Shown: positions 42,083-51,575, numbered from the stretch's first letter. The stretch: DNA of 64,000 nucleotides from Alcanivorax sp. DP30 (GCF_009882945.1 NZ_WTUY01000023.1:30870-94869), one strand, 5' to 3'. The notes: generated from the letters alone by a model not told the origin. Translations and numbers: made by a program.

Positions 42083-43249
42083 TCACCCTGCCAGCTGCTT
42101 TTCCTTGATCTCCGCCAGTTCCTTGCAGTCGATGCACATTTCGGCGGTGGGGCGGGCTTCCAGGCGGCGGATACCGATTTCGATACCGCAGGCTTCGCAG
42201 TAACCGTAATCGTCCTTGTCCACCAGATCCAGGGTTTTTTCGATCTTCTTGAGGAGCTTGCGTTCACGATCCCGGGTGCGCAACTCCAGGGCGAATTCTT
42301 CTTCCTGGGTAGCTCGGTCTGCCGGGTCGGGCAGGTTGACCTGTTCGTCCTGGAGGTGATGCATGGTGCGATCGGCTTCTTCCATCAGCTCCTGGCGCCA
42401 GGCCAGCAAGATCTTGCGGAAGTGAGCGCGCTGGGCTTCATTCATGTAATCCTCGCCAGCCGCTGGCTGGTAGGGCTCCAAGCCGTGTAGCTGGGCCATT
42501 GAGGACGCGGATTTGGATGACTTTTTCACGTTCTTTTTTACCTGAGCAGAAGAGGTGGATCGGCTCGGCGACATTCCATTGCCGGCAGACGCTTTCCTTG
42601 CGGTACCGGAGTGCGATGTTCGGGTGGCCGCAGACGCTGCTGCGGACCGTGCCTTCCCGGAGGTAGGCAGCTTTGTTCTTGGTGCAGCCGGAGCTGCTTT
42701 CTTGGCAGCCGCTTTTTTGGCTGCTGGCTTGGCGGCAGCCGGTTTTGCTGCTGTCGCCTTTGCTGTCTGGGGTTTGCTGGCAGGCTTTTTGGTCGCCTTG
42801 GTGGCGGTTGGCTTGCTTGCCGCAGCCTTGGTAGCGGGCTTCTTCACCGCTGCTTTCTTCGCTGGGGCTTTTTTCACGGCCGCCTTCTTGGTTGCGGGCT
42901 TGCTGGCAGGTGACTTCTTCGCTGCCGGTTTGGTGGCGGTTTTCTTGACCGCCGGTTTTTTCACCGCTGCCTTTTTGGCCGGGGCTTTCTTGGCGGCCAC
43001 CTTCTTGGCTGGTGCCTTCTTCACGGCCGCTTTTTTAGCTGCCGGTTTGGCCGCGGTTTTTTTCGCCGCCGCCTTCTTTGCTGGCGCTTTCTTGGCAACG
43101 GCCTTTTTGGCTGCAGGCTTTTTCACTGCGGCCTTCTTGGCCGGGGCTTTCTTTGCTGAGGAAGCCGAAGCTTTCTTGCTGGCTGCAGTTCCGGATGTTT
43201 GTTTTTTAGCCGCCGCTTTCTTCGGCGCTTTCTTTTTGCCGGTGGCCAT
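42083..43249 (-). CDS. dksA: DksA with a long histone-H1-like N-terminal extension
   Basis: 388 residues from ATG 43249, which has AAGGGAG 10 bp upstream; an in-frame ATG at 43270 lacks one. Residues 251-388 form a full DksA: the coiled-coil tip DPADRATQEEEF and a zinc finger with Cys351, Cys354, Cys372 and Cys375. Residues 1-250 are Lys/Ala-rich repeats (AAKKAPAKKA-like), as in histone H1 or AlgP. Normal DksA has about 150 residues. It binds RNA polymerase with ppGpp; the tail may bind DNA. Confidence 0.9.
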   Translation of the reverse strand: MATGKKKAPKKAAAKKQTSGTAASKKASASSAKKAPAKKAAVKKPAAKKAVAKKAPAKKAAAKKTAAKPAAKKAAVKKAPAKKVAAKKAPAKKAAVKKPAVKKTATKPAAKKSPASKPATKKAAVKKAPAKKAAVKKPATKAAASKPTATKATKKPASKPQTAKATAAKPAAAKPAAKKAAAKKAAPAAPRTKLPTSGKARSAAASAATRTSHSGTARKASAGNGMSPSRSTSSAQVKKNVKKSSKSASSMAQLHGLEPYQPAAGEDYMNEAQRAHFRKILLAWRQELMEEADRTMHHLQDEQVNLPDPADRATQEEEFALELRTRDRERKLLKKIEKTLDLVDKDDYGYCEACGIEIGIRRLEARPTAEMCIDCKELAEIKEKQLAG

Positions 43250-43450
43250 CTTCAATAACTCCCTTAGCATCGTCTTGACTCTCTGTCCTGTGCCCGAACT
43301 TCCCTCATGGGCATAATGTAATCTTCGACCTTACCCCTTATAGGCAAGTGTTGTCACCAATTACAGAGCCGGCCCGATAGAGGTAGCCTGATTGATGAAA
43401 ATCTGGCCGATTATAGCCATGCAGCCACGGCATGGAAGAGGAAACTTGTC

Positions 43451-44617
43451 ATGACCCGATTGTCCCGTTACGCCAGTGAGGTGCCGCCCTTTCATGTGAT
43501 GGCGCTGCTGGAGCGCGCCCAACAACTTGCCGCCCAGGGGCGGGATGTTATTCACCTGGAAGTGGGAGAGCCGGATTTTGACACTCCGGCTCCGGTGATG
43601 GATGCCATCCGTGATGCCATGGCTCATGGCCAGACCGGCTATACGCCGGCGGCGGGGTTGCCTGCCCTGCGCGAAGCCATTGCCGCGGATTATCGGGAAC
43701 GCTTCGGGGCGGCGGTGTCCCCTGGCCAGGTGGTGGTGACGCCGGGTGCGTCCGGCGCGTTGCAATTGGCGCTGGCGGCGCTGATCGATCCTGGTGACGG
43801 GGTGCTGTTGCCAGACCCCGGCTACCCCTGTAATCGCCAGTTTGTCCATTTGGTCGGTGGCGAGGTGCAGCCCCTGGTGCTCTCGGCGGAGCGTCAGTTC
43901 AGCCTGTCCACCCAGGATCTGATTGATGCGTGGCAACCCAATACCCGCGTGGCAATGGTGGCGAGCCCGGACAATCCCACCGGAAATATGCTCAGCCCGG
44001 TGGCGCTGGCAGAAATGGCGGATGCAGTGAAAGGCCTGGGGGGCGTGCTGCTGGTGGACGAAATCTATCAGGGGCTTTGCTACGGTCAGCCGGCGGGGTC
44101 GGTGCTGGCGGAGACAGACGAGGTCATCGTCATTAACAGCTTCAGCAAGTATTTCTGCATGACGGGGTGGCGACTTGGCTGGCTGGTGGCGCCGCCGGCG
44201 CTGGTGCCTGCTATTGAGCGGTTGGCACAGAACCTGTTCCTGGCGCCGTCTACGCCGGCTCAGTACGGGGGGCTGGCCGCGTTGGAAGAAGCGTCGTTGA
44301 CCATCCTTGAACAGCGCCATCAGCTGCTGGCTCGCCGCCGTCAGTGTTTGCTTAACGGTCTTGCCCATCTCAAGGTTCCGGTGGTGTCCCGCGGCGATGG
44401 TGCCTTCTATCTGTATGCGGATGTAAGCGCCTGGACCGATGACAGCTTTGCCTTCTGCGCGGATCTGCTGGAACAGGCCGGCGTGGCCATGACTCCGGGG
44501 CTGGACTTTGGAGAAGGGCATGACCATCGCCGCTATGTGCGGCTGGCCTATACCTGTTCCGAGTCTCGACTCTCTGAGGCATTGCATCGACTGGAAGCCT
44601 ATCTGGGCAATCTGTGA
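43451..44617 (+). CDS. Pyridoxal-phosphate aminotransferase, class I/II
   Basis: 388 residues. It starts TRLSRYASEVPPFHVMALLERAQQLAAQGRDVIHLEVGEPDF, and the PLP-lysine motif is SFSKYFCMTGWRLGW near residue 240. It resembles aspartate or alanine/glutamate-type aminotransferases; the substrate is not certain. It follows dksA, divergent from it, as in Pseudomonas, and is followed by sfsA 21 bp downstream. Confidence 0.88.
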   Translation: MTRLSRYASEVPPFHVMALLERAQQLAAQGRDVIHLEVGEPDFDTPAPVMDAIRDAMAHGQTGYTPAAGLPALREAIAADYRERFGAAVSPGQVVVTPGASGALQLALAALIDPGDGVLLPDPGYPCNRQFVHLVGGEVQPLVLSAERQFSLSTQDLIDAWQPNTRVAMVASPDNPTGNMLSPVALAEMADAVKGLGGVLLVDEIYQGLCYGQPAGSVLAETDEVIVINSFSKYFCMTGWRLGWLVAPPALVPAIERLAQNLFLAPSTPAQYGGLAALEEASLTILEQRHQLLARRRQCLLNGLAHLKVPVVSRGDGAFYLYADVSAWTDDSFAFCADLLEQAGVAMTPGLDFGEGHDHRRYVRLAYTCSESRLSEALHRLEAYLGNL

Positions 44618-44638
44618 ACAATATTAGCGGGAGTTCCT

Positions 44639-45358
44639 GTGAAGTTTGATCCGCCTCTGGAGACGGTCACCCTGCTGCGCCGTTACAAACGATTCATGGC
44701 TGATGTGCTGCGAGCCGATGGCTCAGAGATTACCGTGCATTGCCCGAATACCGGCTCCATGAAAAATTGTGTGCTGGGCTCACCGCAGCCAGCGCTTATC
44801 TCCGATAGCGGCAACCCCAAGCGCAAGTATCGTCATACCCTGGAGGCCCTGCAGGTGGCCCACGGCCATTGGGCCGGGGTGAATACCAGCCGCACCAACA
44901 GTCTGGTGGAAGAAGCCGTGCGCGCTGGCCTGATACCGGAACTGGATCCGGCCGATGGTGTAGAACGGGAAGTGAAGTATGGCGACAGCCGCTTCGATCT
45001 GGCGCTGGGTGAGCGAGCTGATCCGCATACCTTTATCGAAGTGAAAAATGTCACTCTGGGTCCGGGGCCAGATGACGAGGATGACGGCGTCATTGCCTTC
45101 CCGGATTCGGTGACCGAGCGTGGCCAGAAACATCTCAAAACCCTGATGGAGGTGGCGGCTAGCGGCAAGCGGGCGGCATTGGTGTTTTGTGTTCAGCACA
45201 GCGGTGCGGTGGCAGCCCGGCCTGCGGATGAAATCGACAGCCGTTATGGGGTGTTGCTGAGAGAGGCAATGGACCAAGGGGTGCAAGTACTGGCCTGGAA
45301 AGTCTCCCTGTCAGATCAGCTTTTCCAGCTCGACAAAGCCTTGCCGGTCCTGCGGTAG
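44639..45358 (+). CDS. sfsA: SfsA family protein
   Basis: 239 residues from GTG 44639, with GGGAG upstream. Family motifs are YKRFMADVLRADG, HCPNTGSMKNCV, and the nuclease-like FIEVKNVTLG. It was first described in E. coli as sugar fermentation stimulation protein A; a DNA-binding or nuclease role has been proposed. The function here is not certain. Confidence 0.93.
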   Translation: MKFDPPLETVTLLRRYKRFMADVLRADGSEITVHCPNTGSMKNCVLGSPQPALISDSGNPKRKYRHTLEALQVAHGHWAGVNTSRTNSLVEEAVRAGLIPELDPADGVEREVKYGDSRFDLALGERADPHTFIEVKNVTLGPGPDDEDDGVIAFPDSVTERGQKHLKTLMEVAASGKRAALVFCVQHSGAVAARPADEIDSRYGVLLREAMDQGVQVLAWKVSLSDQLFQLDKALPVLR

Positions 45359-45376
45359 CGTTTTCCTGGTTGCCCG

Positions 45377-46330
45377 CTACATTTGCAGGCTTTGGTGTTG
45401 CTGCTGCAAGAGTTCCAGCTGCCTGCCCCAGTAATTCATGGATTCAAACCAGGGAAAGGCTGGCGGGAAGGCCGGGTCATCCCAGCGTTTTGCCAGCCAG
45501 GCGTCGTAGCAGACCATGCGGCGAATCCGCAAGGGTTCGATCAGGGCTTTCTGTTCCCAGGGGAAGGGCAGGAAGGTGTCATAGCCCTGGGCGAGGACTC
45601 TCAGCTGGTGTTGCTGTTCATCCTCTTCGCCGGACAGCAGCATCCACAGATCCTGCATGGCCGGAGCGCGCAGGCTGTCGTCCAGATCCACAAAGTGGGG
45701 GCTGTCGTCGCGCCAGAGGATATTGCCGGTGTGGCAGTCGCCGTGGACGTTCAAGAGCGGAAAACTCAGGCCGGCCAGACGCTGTTCGATGGCCTCCAGC
45801 AGTTGGCCGATCAGGTCGCGATACTGGCCTCGGTAGTTCAGGTCTATCACGTCATCAATCAGGTAGCGGCTGGCGGCGCGGGTATCCGCTATGACATCAA
45901 GGGTTGGGCGCAACTGGTAGGGGCGGTCACTGCCGCAGGCATGCCAGCGGGCCAGGGTCCGCCCCAGCTGTTCCAGGTGACTGTCGTTGGCCAGCTCGGG
46001 CGCATGGCCCCCGGCGCGGCGAAATACGGAAAAGGAAAAACCGTCGCAGTGGAACAGGCTGTTGCCGTCGCGCACTTCCGGTGCAATCACCGGCAGGTCC
46101 CGCTCCACCAGGAACAGGCTGAAGGCATGCTCTTCAAGTATCTGTTCGTCGCTCCAGCGATCGGGGCGGTAGAACTTGACGATCACGGGCGGCCCCTCTT
46201 CCTGGCCGACCTGGTAGACCCGGTTTTCAAAGCTGTTCAGCTGCAGCAGACGGCCATCGCTGAGAAAGCCGGCCGCATCTACTGCATCCAGCATGAAATC
46301 CGGCGTGAGATCGTCAAAAGGGTGGGACAT
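45377..46330 (-). CDS. srkA: Stress response kinase SrkA (YihE)
   Basis: 317 residues. The kinase-like fold shows the catalytic loop NVHGDCHTGNILW and metal DxD region VDLDDSLRAPAMQDLWML, with N-terminal FENRVYQVG. SrkA phosphorylates serine/threonine and protects against toxin-mediated death in E. coli. It stands convergent with sfsA, with no clear operon partner. Confidence 0.93.
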   Translation of the reverse strand: MSHPFDDLTPDFMLDAVDAAGFLSDGRLLQLNSFENRVYQVGQEEGPPVIVKFYRPDRWSDEQILEEHAFSLFLVERDLPVIAPEVRDGNSLFHCDGFSFSVFRRAGGHAPELANDSHLEQLGRTLARWHACGSDRPYQLRPTLDVIADTRAASRYLIDDVIDLNYRGQYRDLIGQLLEAIEQRLAGLSFPLLNVHGDCHTGNILWRDDSPHFVDLDDSLRAPAMQDLWMLLSGEEDEQQHQLRVLAQGYDTFLPFPWEQKALIEPLRIRRMVCYDAWLAKRWDDPAFPPAFPWFESMNYWGRQLELLQQQHQSLQM

Positions 46331-46349
46331 GGTGAACCTATAAGGTTAA

Positions 46350-46410
46350 GTGTCAGGTGCCGGGCCGTTTGGGGCTTTCTTGTGTCGCATCATCCCACGT
46401 CAGGCGTCAA
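46350..46410. repeat. Degenerate heptamer-like segment between srkA and the Rieske gene
   Basis: TGTCAGG/TGCCGGG near 46350-46365 and GTCAGGCGTCAAG near 46399-46412 look like remnants of the GTC-type arrays. The second one overlaps the TGA stop of the Rieske gene (within TTGACGC). The arms are in the same orientation, so this copy is decayed or different. The identification is weak. Confidence 0.4.
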
Positions 46411-46739
46411 GCGGGCTCCGGAACCTCGCCCAGCCAGATCTCGTTGCCGCGGATTTCCACTGGCACAGGCACCAGCTTGTCACCCATGCAGGGGCCGGAC
46501 AGGCAGTTGCCAGTCTGTACTTCGAACAGGGCACCATGGTTGGCGCACATGATGAACTGCTTGTCGCTGTCCATGAAGTCGTCGGGCATAAAGTTGAGCT
46601 CGATGCCCAGGTGCGGACACCAGTTGATATATGCGTGGATCTGGCCATCGAATTTTGCGACCACAATGGGCTGGTCGTCCTTGCGGAATTCGCGGGCACT
46701 TTCGTGCTCGATGTCGTCCAGGTTGCAAATGTGTTCCAT
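46407..46739 (-). CDS. Rieske [2Fe-2S] protein
   Basis: 110 residues from ATG 46739. The cluster ligands are Cys41 and His43 (CPHLG) and Cys65 and His68 (CANHG), as in the Rieske ferredoxins and small subunits of the nitrite reductase type. No transmembrane helix or signal peptide is seen, so it is cytosolic. Its redox partner is not indicated. It lies about 130 bp downstream of the PfkB kinase gene. Confidence 0.88.
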   Translation of the reverse strand: MEHICNLDDIEHESAREFRKDDQPIVVAKFDGQIHAYINWCPHLGIELNFMPDDFMDSDKQFIMCANHGALFEVQTGNCLSGPCMGDKLVPVPVEIRGNEIWLGEVPEPA

Positions 46740-46872
46740 GGTGCTTTTCTTGTCCTGTTGCGTAGGGTGAAGAGTGCCGGGAGTCATCGGTGTGGGTCAG
46801 CAATGCCGCAGCCGGGCCTGGAAGTGGGGGCGCCGCGAATCATTGCTTTCGCCCCGGCTTCTTTGACGGCAA

Positions 46873-47877
46873 TTATTCGCCCAGCACGACCTTGCGAATC
46901 TCCAGATGATCTTCGGCGGGCAGGCGCGGGCCGAACTCGGTGACCAGTCTGGCGGAGGCCACAGAGGCCAGTTTCCCGGCAGTGGCAAAGTCATGGCCGT
47001 GAGTGATGGCATAGAGAAAGGCGCCGGCAAACAGGTCGCCTGCGCCATTGCTGTCCACCGCTTTTACTGCCACCGGCTCGATCTGGTGAGTGTCAGTACC
47101 GTCCCACACCAGTGCACCTTTGGCGCCGAGAGTGATCACGGCGGAACGGCACACGGTTTTCAGTGCATCCAGCGCGGCTTCCACACTGTCGGTATCGGTA
47201 TAGCTGGTGGCTTCCGCTTCGTTGCAGAACAACAGATCTACGCCATCGCCGAGCATTTCAGTGAGGCCATCCTTGAAGAACTGCACCATGGCCGGGTCGG
47301 AAAAGGTCAGCGACGTTTTGACCCCGTGCTTCTCAGCCAGCTGACGGAGTTTGACGGTGGCGGCCCGGGAATTGTCGCCACTGACCAGATAGCCTTCCAG
47401 GTAGACATAGTGACTGGCGGCGATGGCGGCTTCGTCCAGATCGTTCTCGGACACTTCGCTGGAAATACCCAGATAGGTATTCATGGTGCGCTCGGCGTCC
47501 GGTGTCAGCATGACAAGGCACTTGCCGGAGATGCCACTGTCGCGGTTGCCGTTCATGTTGGTGTCCACGCCGGCGGCGGTCAGGTCGTTGACGAAGATGT
47601 CGCCGGTGGCATCGCTGGCCACCTTGCAGGCGTAGTAGCTGGTGCCGCCAAAGTAGCGGGTAGCCACCACGGTGTTGCAGGCGGAGCCGCCACTGGTTTG
47701 TTTGTGGGGCTCGGCCTCATCGGCAAGAGCCGCCAGCAGTTCGGCCTGGCGAGCCTCGTCGACCAGGGTCATCAAGCCCTTGCCCACGTCCATGCGCTCC
47801 AGAAAGGCGTCGCTGACCTCGATTTCGGTATCGACCAGGGCATTACCGAGGGCATAAACGTCATATTTCTTGGTCAT
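46873..47877 (-). CDS. PfkB-family sugar kinase, adenosine-kinase-like
   Basis: 334 residues. The N-terminal YDVYALGNALVDTEIEVSD and the C-terminal anion hole NGAGDLFAGAFLYA mark a ribokinase-family enzyme. The closest remembered relatives are annotated as adenosine kinase or inosine-guanosine kinase. It probably phosphorylates a nucleoside or sugar; the substrate is not shown by sequence. Confidence 0.85.
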   Translation of the reverse strand: MTKKYDVYALGNALVDTEIEVSDAFLERMDVGKGLMTLVDEARQAELLAALADEAEPHKQTSGGSACNTVVATRYFGGTSYYACKVASDATGDIFVNDLTAAGVDTNMNGNRDSGISGKCLVMLTPDAERTMNTYLGISSEVSENDLDEAAIAASHYVYLEGYLVSGDNSRAATVKLRQLAEKHGVKTSLTFSDPAMVQFFKDGLTEMLGDGVDLLFCNEAEATSYTDTDSVEAALDALKTVCRSAVITLGAKGALVWDGTDTHQIEPVAVKAVDSNGAGDLFAGAFLYAITHGHDFATAGKLASVASARLVTEFGPRLPAEDHLEIRKVVLGE

Positions 47878-48040
47878 GGTGGCTCCGTATTACGTTGCAA
47901 GGGCGGCTATTATGGGCTGCCGCGGTACAGATGCAAAATTATACGGTCGGACGTCGGCCCCCGTGCTTTTTCCACTTGCGGAACATATTGCCCGCTCCGT
48001 ACTCATAAAATACCCACACTTTTCTCTATACTCCGTCCCC

Positions 48041-50395
48041 ATGGCTAAAAAAACGAAAAAGACCCCGGCGCGATCGCGGGGGCAAACAGCGCGCAAGAAA
48101 GCACCTGCCCGTAAGAGAAAAACGGCGAACCCCCGTCGCTGGTTCAGCTGGTCTCTTGTGGCAAAGGTATTTGTGGTCTTGCTGGTTATCGGGGCTGCGG
48201 GGATGGCGTATCTGGACGCCATGGTACGCCAGCGCTTCGATGCCCATGTCTGGCAACTGCCGGCACGGGTGTATGCGCGCCCGGTGGAATTGTATGAAGG
48301 GCGGGTGCTGTCCAGGGAAGATATGCTCAAGCTGTTGGACCTGATGCGCTATCGCCGGGATTCCCGTGCGTCCACGCCGGGGAGTTTTTCCGTGCAGGGT
48401 AATAGCCTGCTGATTCATACCCGTGGTTTTAATGACAGTGATGGGGGCGAGAAGCCAAAACGCATTCGGCTTTCCTTGTCCGGTGGGCAGATCCAGTCGC
48501 TGCAGGCCGGTGGCGAAGGACTGGCCCGGCTGGAGCCGCTGCAGATTGGCAGTATCCATCCCCAGCATGCCGAAGACCGGGTGTTGGTGCCGTTGGAAGA
48601 GGTGCCGCCGCTGCTGGTGGACATGCTGATCGCCACCGAGGACCAGAGTTTCTACGATCATCACGGTATTTCCCTGCGAGGCCTGGCTCGGGCGATGCTG
48701 GCCAACCTGAAAGCCGGCGGTCTGGTGCAGGGCGGTAGCACCCTGACCCAGCAGCTGGTGAAGAATTTCTGGCTGACCTCCGAGCGCACCCTGTCGCGCA
48801 AGCTGCTGGAAATGCCCATGGCCATGCTGCTGGAGCTGCATTACAGCAAGCAGCAGATTCTTGAGGCCTATCTCAACGAGGTTTATCTCGGCCAGGACGG
48901 TGCCCGTGCTATCCATGGCATGGGGCTCGGTGCCCAGTTTCTGTTTGGGCGACCTTTGCAGGAGCTTGAGCCGCATCAGTTAGCGACGCTGGTAGCGTTG
49001 CTTAAAGGGCCCAGCTGGTATGATCCGCGCCGTCGCCCGGAGCGGGCCATGGAGCGTCGCAACACGGTGCTGGGGGTGGCGCTGGAACAGGGTGCCCTGT
49101 CTCAGGGGGATTTCGATAAATACAGCGCCCGTCCCCTGGAAGTGGTGCCTCGCGGCGCTTCCGCCCTTTATGCCTTCCCGGCCTTTATCGATCTGGTGCG
49201 TCGCCAGTTGGCGCGGGATTATCCGCCGGAGGTGCTCAGTGATGAGGGACTCAATATTCATTCCACCCTCGATGTGCTGGCCCAGCTGGCTGCCGAAGGT
49301 GCACTGAAAGAGCATCTGGATAATCGCGACCCGAAACAGGACAAGAAACTGAACGGTGCCGTTGTCGTGGTGGCGCCGGCCCAGGGTGACGTGCTGGCGC
49401 TGGTCAGTAACCGCAATTCCCGTGAAGCCGGCTTCAACCGGGCCCTGGATGCGCAGCGGCCCATGGGGTCACTGGCCAAGCCCGCGGTGGTGCTGGCGGC
49501 CGTGCGGCAGCCGAAAAAATGGTCCCTGGCTACTCTGGTAGAGGATGGGCCGATCCAGGTGGCCATGCCCAACGGGGATCTGTGGGAACCGCAGAACTTT
49601 GACAAGCAGGCCCGTGGCGCCATGCCCATGGTGGACGTGCTGGCCCAGTCCCGAAACCAGGCCACGGCCCGGCTGGGGCTGGACGTGGGGTTGGACAAGG
49701 TGGCGGGCACCATGGAAACCCTGGGGGTGACCCGCAATGTCCCCCGTTACCCCAGTATCCTGCTGGGTAGTCTGGCGCTGACCCCGTTTGAAGTGGCGAT
49801 GATGTACCAGCCTCTGGCAACCGGAGGCTTCAGTACCCGGCTGCGTTCCATTACTGATGTGCTGGACAAGGAAGGGGAGCCGCTGGCCCGTTATCCGGTT
49901 AGCGCAGATGAAGTGATTGAGGCGGGCCCGGCGTTCCTGACCCAGTGGGCCATGCAGCAGGTGGTGGACAATGGTACTGCCCGTTCGGCCCGTGCCTATT
50001 TACCTGAAGGGCTGAAAGTGGCGGGCAAGACCGGCACCAGCGATGATTTTCGCGATGCCTGGTTTGCCGGTTTCTCCGCCAACCATCTGGCGGTGGTCTG
50101 GGTTGGTCGGGATGATAATGGCAATGCGGGTATCACGGGTTCCAGTGGTGCTCTGCCGGTATGGGCTCGATTGATGGGCAAGCTGCCCCAGCGCAGCCTT
50201 TCCCAGAACCCACCTGACGGTGTGGAGTGGGTGTGGATGAACCCCAATGGCCAACAGGTCAGCGCAGAAGGGTGTGGCGACGCGCGTCGCTACCCGATGC
50301 TGGAAGCCTCAATTCCTCAGGATGCAGATGGCTGCGGGGCAGTGAAGCAAACCGGCAAGGGGATCAAGGGCTGGTTCAAGGGCTTGTTTGATTAG
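48041..50395 (+). CDS. mrcB: Penicillin-binding protein 1B
   Basis: 784 residues from ATG 48041. The basic N-terminus (AKKTKKTPARSRGQTARKK) precedes a single membrane helix (about 45-63). The transglycosylase domain has EDQSFYDHHG and GGSTLTQQLVKN. The transpeptidase has SxxK (SLAKP), SxN (SRN) and KTGTSDDFRDAWF. It polymerises and cross-links peptidoglycan on the periplasmic face of the inner membrane. A UB2H-like region lies between. Confidence 0.95.
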   Translation: MAKKTKKTPARSRGQTARKKAPARKRKTANPRRWFSWSLVAKVFVVLLVIGAAGMAYLDAMVRQRFDAHVWQLPARVYARPVELYEGRVLSREDMLKLLDLMRYRRDSRASTPGSFSVQGNSLLIHTRGFNDSDGGEKPKRIRLSLSGGQIQSLQAGGEGLARLEPLQIGSIHPQHAEDRVLVPLEEVPPLLVDMLIATEDQSFYDHHGISLRGLARAMLANLKAGGLVQGGSTLTQQLVKNFWLTSERTLSRKLLEMPMAMLLELHYSKQQILEAYLNEVYLGQDGARAIHGMGLGAQFLFGRPLQELEPHQLATLVALLKGPSWYDPRRRPERAMERRNTVLGVALEQGALSQGDFDKYSARPLEVVPRGASALYAFPAFIDLVRRQLARDYPPEVLSDEGLNIHSTLDVLAQLAAEGALKEHLDNRDPKQDKKLNGAVVVVAPAQGDVLALVSNRNSREAGFNRALDAQRPMGSLAKPAVVLAAVRQPKKWSLATLVEDGPIQVAMPNGDLWEPQNFDKQARGAMPMVDVLAQSRNQATARLGLDVGLDKVAGTMETLGVTRNVPRYPSILLGSLALTPFEVAMMYQPLATGGFSTRLRSITDVLDKEGEPLARYPVSADEVIEAGPAFLTQWAMQQVVDNGTARSARAYLPEGLKVAGKTGTSDDFRDAWFAGFSANHLAVVWVGRDDNGNAGITGSSGALPVWARLMGKLPQRSLSQNPPDGVEWVWMNPNGQQVSAEGCGDARRYPMLEASIPQDADGCGAVKQTGKGIKGWFKGLFD

Positions 50396-50471
50396 CGGGT
50401 CTTTTTGTGGGAGCGTGCTGGCGAGTTGTCACGGTGTTGCCGCGGCTTACAGGCAGTAAAGAGCGATCAGG

Positions 50472-50927
50472 ATGAAAACTATGCAGATGTTGTTTCGGGT
50501 ACTGGTTGTCAGTTTTTGGCTGACCGGTTGTGCGGTGAGCGTGCCTGATGCCCCGAAGGAACCCATGACCGCCAGCGTGGAACTGGAAGGGTCGCCGGCG
50601 CTGTCCTTGTTGCAGCGGGCCGAAGCTGCCCGGCAGCAAGGCGAAACAGCAGCGGCAGAACGTTACCTGGAGCGGGCATTGAATATCGCCCCGGATTCTT
50701 CCTGGTTGTACAAGTCGCTGGCGGATCTGCGTCTGTTTGAAGGGGATGCCCGCAGTGCGGAAGGGTTTGCCCTGAAAGCGTTGCGATTGGCGCCGGATCA
50801 TCCGCAGTATCGTGCGGAACTTTGGGAGTTGGTTGCCACGGCGCGGGAGCGGCAGGGTGACAAGGCGGGTGCCGACGAGGCTCGCCAGCGCGCATCTGAC
50901 GTGTTGATGCCTGGCAGGCCTGTATGA
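50472..50927 (+). CDS. TPR-containing lipoprotein
   Basis: 151 residues. The signal peptide ends with lipobox WLTGC (Cys20). Tetratricopeptide-like helices follow: LLQRAEAARQQGETAAAERYLERALNIAPD and LYKSLADLRLFEGDARSAEGFALKALRLAPDH. It lies 77 bp after mrcB, so it may assist PBP1b in the way that lipoprotein cofactors do, but it does not look like LpoB. Its stop overlaps the ybaK start by 4 bp. Confidence 0.8.
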   Translation: MKTMQMLFRVLVVSFWLTGCAVSVPDAPKEPMTASVELEGSPALSLLQRAEAARQQGETAAAERYLERALNIAPDSSWLYKSLADLRLFEGDARSAEGFALKALRLAPDHPQYRAELWELVATARERQGDKAGADEARQRASDVLMPGRPV

Positions 50928-51391
50928 CCCCAGCGGTGGCCGCGGCCAAAACGGCGAAGGTGCAGCATCAACTGCTTAGCTATGAGCATGATCCCAAGGC
51001 GGAAAGCTACGGCCTGGAAGCGGCGGAACTATTGGGGTTGCCCCCCGAGCAGGTGTTCAAGACCCTGGTCGCTCTGGTGGATGATCAGCCGGTGGTGGCC
51101 ATGGTGCCGGTGATCTATCAGCTGGATTTGAAGTTTCTTGCCAAGGCCCATGGCGGCAAGAAGGCGGTGATGTGTCCGGCGGACAAGGCGCAACGCCTGA
51201 CCGGGTATGTGCTGGGCGGGATCAGTCCGCTTGGACAGAAGAAACGTTTGCCGTTGTATCTGGATAGCAGCGCGGAATTACAGCCGGAGATTTACATGAG
51301 CGCCGGTCGCCGCGGCCTGGAAATTGCCATGGCGCCGCAGGATCTGCTCTACCTGACCAGCGGCAAGCTTGCCCCTCTGGTCCGCGACTGA
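50924..51391 (+). CDS. ybaK: YbaK-type Cys-tRNA(Pro) deacylase
   Basis: 155 residues; ATG at 50924 overlaps the preceding stop (ATGA). Family features are HQLLSYEHDPKAESYGLEAAELLGLPPEQVFKTLV, the catalytic Lys in LKFLAKAHGGKKAVMC, and GYVLGGISPLGQKKRLP. It hydrolyses mischarged Cys-tRNA-Pro. Confidence 0.94.
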   Translation: MTPAVAAAKTAKVQHQLLSYEHDPKAESYGLEAAELLGLPPEQVFKTLVALVDDQPVVAMVPVIYQLDLKFLAKAHGGKKAVMCPADKAQRLTGYVLGGISPLGQKKRLPLYLDSSAELQPEIYMSAGRRGLEIAMAPQDLLYLTSGKLAPLVRD

Positions 51392-51402
51392 GCGACCTCT
51401 CC

Positions 51403-51575
51403 GTAGGAGCGTCGCTGGCGACGCGATAACCAGAACCCTTAAAAGCGATGGTTACCACAGAGGGAGCAGGGCACACAGAGTTTAAAACCGTCTTTTCTCA
51501 GTGATCTCTGTGCCCTCTGTGGTGAAATTGCTTTTGATCCAGGTCTTTTATCGCGCCGCCAGCGACGCTCCTGCC
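51403..51575. repeat. Nested inverted-repeat element between ybaK and hemL
   Basis: The outer arms GTAGGAGCGTCGCTGGCGACG (from 51403) and CGCCAGCGACGCTCCTGC (to 51575) are inverted REP-like sequences. Inside them a second inverted pair, ACCACAGAGGGAGCAGGGCAC (from 51454) and GTGCCCTCTGTGGTG (to 51524), uses CACAGAG units spaced about 9 bp apart. The outer ends resemble Pseudomonas REPs (GTAGGAGC...). The whole 195-bp gap between the convergent genes is this nested structure. Confidence 0.8.

Noticed and set aside
42555..43316. 253-residue plus-strand frame rich in Ala, Phe and Leu
   Set aside because: It is the complement of the Lys/Ala repeats of dksA. The minus-strand frame ends in a true DksA domain, so the plus frame is an artefact.
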